Source: Clostridiales bacterium (GTDB lineage: Bacteria > Bacillota > Clostridia > Christensenellales > Aristaeellaceae). From it: 50,275 bases of DNA. The notes under the pieces were generated by a model. The model saw only the letters and a program-made list of their open reading frames with translations. It searched no databases and had not been told where the DNA came from. Below are positions 48,741 through 50,275 of the stretch, piece by piece. Made by a program: the position numbers and the translations under genes. The DNA lies in the NCBI GenBank assembly GCA_004557905.1, contig SFFH01000003.1, forward strand, positions 1 to 50,275. Reading direction: 5' to 3'. The stretch's first letter is position 1, and every line of letters begins with the position of its first letter.

Positions 48741-50159
48741 ATGAGAAAATTCGATACCAAGGTGCAGTACCTCAAGTACAAGGTGCTGCGCGAGGTCGCG
48801 CGCGACGCGTGGAACGACACGCTGCTTGAAAACGTACTGAATATTCCCAAGATCATCGTTCCCGGAAAGACGCCGACCATGCGCTGCTGCGTGTTCAAGG
48901 AGCGCGCCATCCTCGGCGAGCGCGTCAAGCTCGCCATGGGCGGCGACAAGCACAACGGCAACGTCGTGGAGGTCATCGAGATCGCCTGTGACGAGTGCCC
49001 GGCCGCCGGCTACGAGGTGACCGACTCCTGCCGCGGCTGCCTGGCGCACCGCTGCGAGGATGTCTGCAAGCGCGGCGCGATCACCTTTGATCACAACCAC
49101 GTCGCCCACATCGACAAGAGCAAGTGCGTCGAGTGCGGCCAGTGCGCCAAGGTCTGCCCGTACGCCGCCATCGCGCACCGCACCCGCCCCTGCCAGAACG
49201 CCTGCAAGGTCAAGGCCATCTCCATCAACGCGGACGGCGCCGCCGCCATCGACAACGAGAAGTGCATCTCCTGCGGCGCGTGCGTGTACCAGTGCCCGTT
49301 CGGCGCGATCATGGACAAGTCCTTCATCGTAGACGTGATCGACATCCTCAAGGGCAGCGACTTCGGCAAGAACTACAAGGTCTACGCCGTCGTTGCCCCG
49401 TCCATCGCCAGCCAGTTCACCTATGCCAAGCTCGGCCAGGTCATCACCGGCCTCAAGAAGATCGGCTTCCATGCGGTTGTCGAGGCGGCGCTGGGCGCGG
49501 ACATGGTCGCCATGTGGGAATCCAAGGAGATCGCGGAGAAGGGCTTTGTGACCAGCTCCTGCTGCCCGGGCTTCGTGCGCTACATCCAGTCCGCCTTCCC
49601 GGCGCTGGAAAAGTACATCTCCCACAATCCCTCCCCGATGGCCGCCATCGGCCAGTACATCAAGCGCACCGACCCGACGGCCAAAATCGTCTTCATCGGC
49701 CCGTGCACGGCCAAGAAGATGGAGATGCAGCGTGAGGAGGTTCGCCCCTATATCGACTCCGTGCTCACCTTCGAGGAGCTTCAGGCGCTGTTTGACAGCC
49801 GCGAGTTCGACATCCAGAACCTCGAGGAGGACGTGCTGGACAACGCATCCTACTATGGCCGTCTCTTCGCCCGCAGCGGCGGCGTAACCGACGCGGCCGT
49901 GCAGGCGCTCAAGGAGCAGAACATCGACTTTGAGATCAAGCCGGAGGTCTGCGACGGCATCGAAGCCTGCAAGATGGCACTGCTCAAGAAGAGCAAGAAC
50001 GCGCTCGCCGCCAACTTCATCGAGGGCATGGCCTGCGAGGGCGGCTGCATCGGCGGCGCCGGCTGCCTGACCCACGGCCCGAAGGACAAGACTCAGGTGG
50101 ACAAGTACGGCCAGGAGGCGTTCGAGAAGACGATCACGGACGCGCTCTCGGTGCTGTAA
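48741..50159 (+). CDS. Group B [FeFe] hydrogenase, monomeric
   Basis: A 472-residue protein with an N-terminal ferredoxin-like region carrying several Cys clusters (Cys97-100-105-109; Cys129-132-135-139; Cys175-178-181-185). The H-cluster domain has L1 TSSCCPG (Cys274, Cys275), L2 GPCTAKK (Cys322) and L3 EGMACEGGC (Cys432, Cys436), so all H-cluster ligands are present. It should produce or oxidise H2 with ferredoxin. AAGGAGT precedes the ATG. It is the last gene of the unit with hydS. Maturases hydEFG are not in the window. Confidence 0.95.
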   Translation: MRKFDTKVQYLKYKVLREVARDAWNDTLLENVLNIPKIIVPGKTPTMRCCVFKERAILGERVKLAMGGDKHNGNVVEVIEIACDECPAAGYEVTDSCRGCLAHRCEDVCKRGAITFDHNHVAHIDKSKCVECGQCAKVCPYAAIAHRTRPCQNACKVKAISINADGAAAIDNEKCISCGACVYQCPFGAIMDKSFIVDVIDILKGSDFGKNYKVYAVVAPSIASQFTYAKLGQVITGLKKIGFHAVVEAALGADMVAMWESKEIAEKGFVTSSCCPGFVRYIQSAFPALEKYISHNPSPMAAIGQYIKRTDPTAKIVFIGPCTAKKMEMQREEVRPYIDSVLTFEELQALFDSREFDIQNLEEDVLDNASYYGRLFARSGGVTDAAVQALKEQNIDFEIKPEVCDGIEACKMALLKKSKNALAANFIEGMACEGGCIGGAGCLTHGPKDKTQVDKYGQEAFEKTITDALSVL

Positions 50160-50275
50160 GCGGCGATTGGGCGCTTTAGGGAGATTTTGTTTACGAACAA
50201 GATAATTCTCACTATTTGCAGCTTTAGGAGAACGCGCTCCGCTGGGGCCAGAAGGGTCGGGGAGGGTTTCGATGC
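50160..50275. other. Intergenic tail with no gene visible
   Basis: I see no complete gene, terminator or promoter here. The last 45 bases (CGCGCTCCGC, CCAGAAGGGTCGGGGAGGG) look loosely like the edge of the intergenic repeat family, but the window ends before this can be tested. Confidence 0.4.

Overview
The window is a GC-rich, gene-dense stretch of chromosome from an anaerobic Bacillota, most likely an uncultured gut-type member of Clostridia. The main clues are tRNA-charging genes under T-box control (valS, glyS), an FMN riboswitch on a RibU transporter, the rimO-pgsA-cinA-recA and dprA-topA-trmFO-hslV-hslU order, RqcP, DUF4364- and DUF6020-like proteins, and a sensory plus catalytic [FeFe]-hydrogenase cluster. 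No phage, insertion sequence, CRISPR array or rRNA was seen. One tRNA (Val-GAC) is present.

Layout. 1-4.8 kb: the start of gdhA (cut by the window edge), a secreted polysaccharide deacetylase, an oxidoreductase/hydrolase pair, and a small HTH-regulated membrane-protein operon. 4.8-9.4 kb: nitroreductase, rsmI, a PPOX flavoprotein, rsmH and folC. 9.6-12.9 kb: a T-box controlled operon of a 55-residue membrane peptide and valS. 12.9-25.3 kb: a GT14-like glycosyltransferase, then hslU-hslV-trmFO-topA-dprA-recA-cinA-pgsA-rimO, all on the minus strand (DNA processing, proteolysis, tRNA and ribosome modification). 25.3-35.1 kb: a GT-C-like membrane protein, a VanZ-like protein, T-box/glyS, an Old-Yellow-Enzyme-type reductase, a membrane-anchored Mrr-like nuclease, fused ispDF, rqcP and a DUF6020-like membrane protein. 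35.4-36.6 kb: a DUF4364 protein, an HPr-like protein lacking the catalytic His, and tRNA-Val.

36.7-40.8 kb is a D-serine catabolic locus: dsdA (makes 2-aminoacrylate, then pyruvate and ammonia), a GntP/DsdX-type permease, ridA (removes the reactive enamine/imine) and a nearby XRE-cupin regulator. 40.8-45.1 kb: a MATE pump, a PRTase-like protein, a secreted SH3-like protein, and FMN riboswitch-ribU followed by a PPOX flavoprotein. 45.3-50.2 kb: two small thioredoxin-fold [2Fe-2S] proteins, a PAS-containing group C (sensory) [FeFe] hydrogenase, a SpoIIE-type phosphatase and a group B [FeFe] hydrogenase, all in one direction. This looks like an H2-sensing and signalling module coupled to its own hydrogenase.

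The most unexpected non-coding feature is a family of structured intergenic repeats with at least five copies (about 6.49, 9.44, 15.17, 23.24 and 33.40 kb). Two modules can be told apart. Each forms hairpins, the copies show compensatory base changes in the stems, and in one copy one module is nested inside the other. Clear promoters and terminators mark many of the transcription units.
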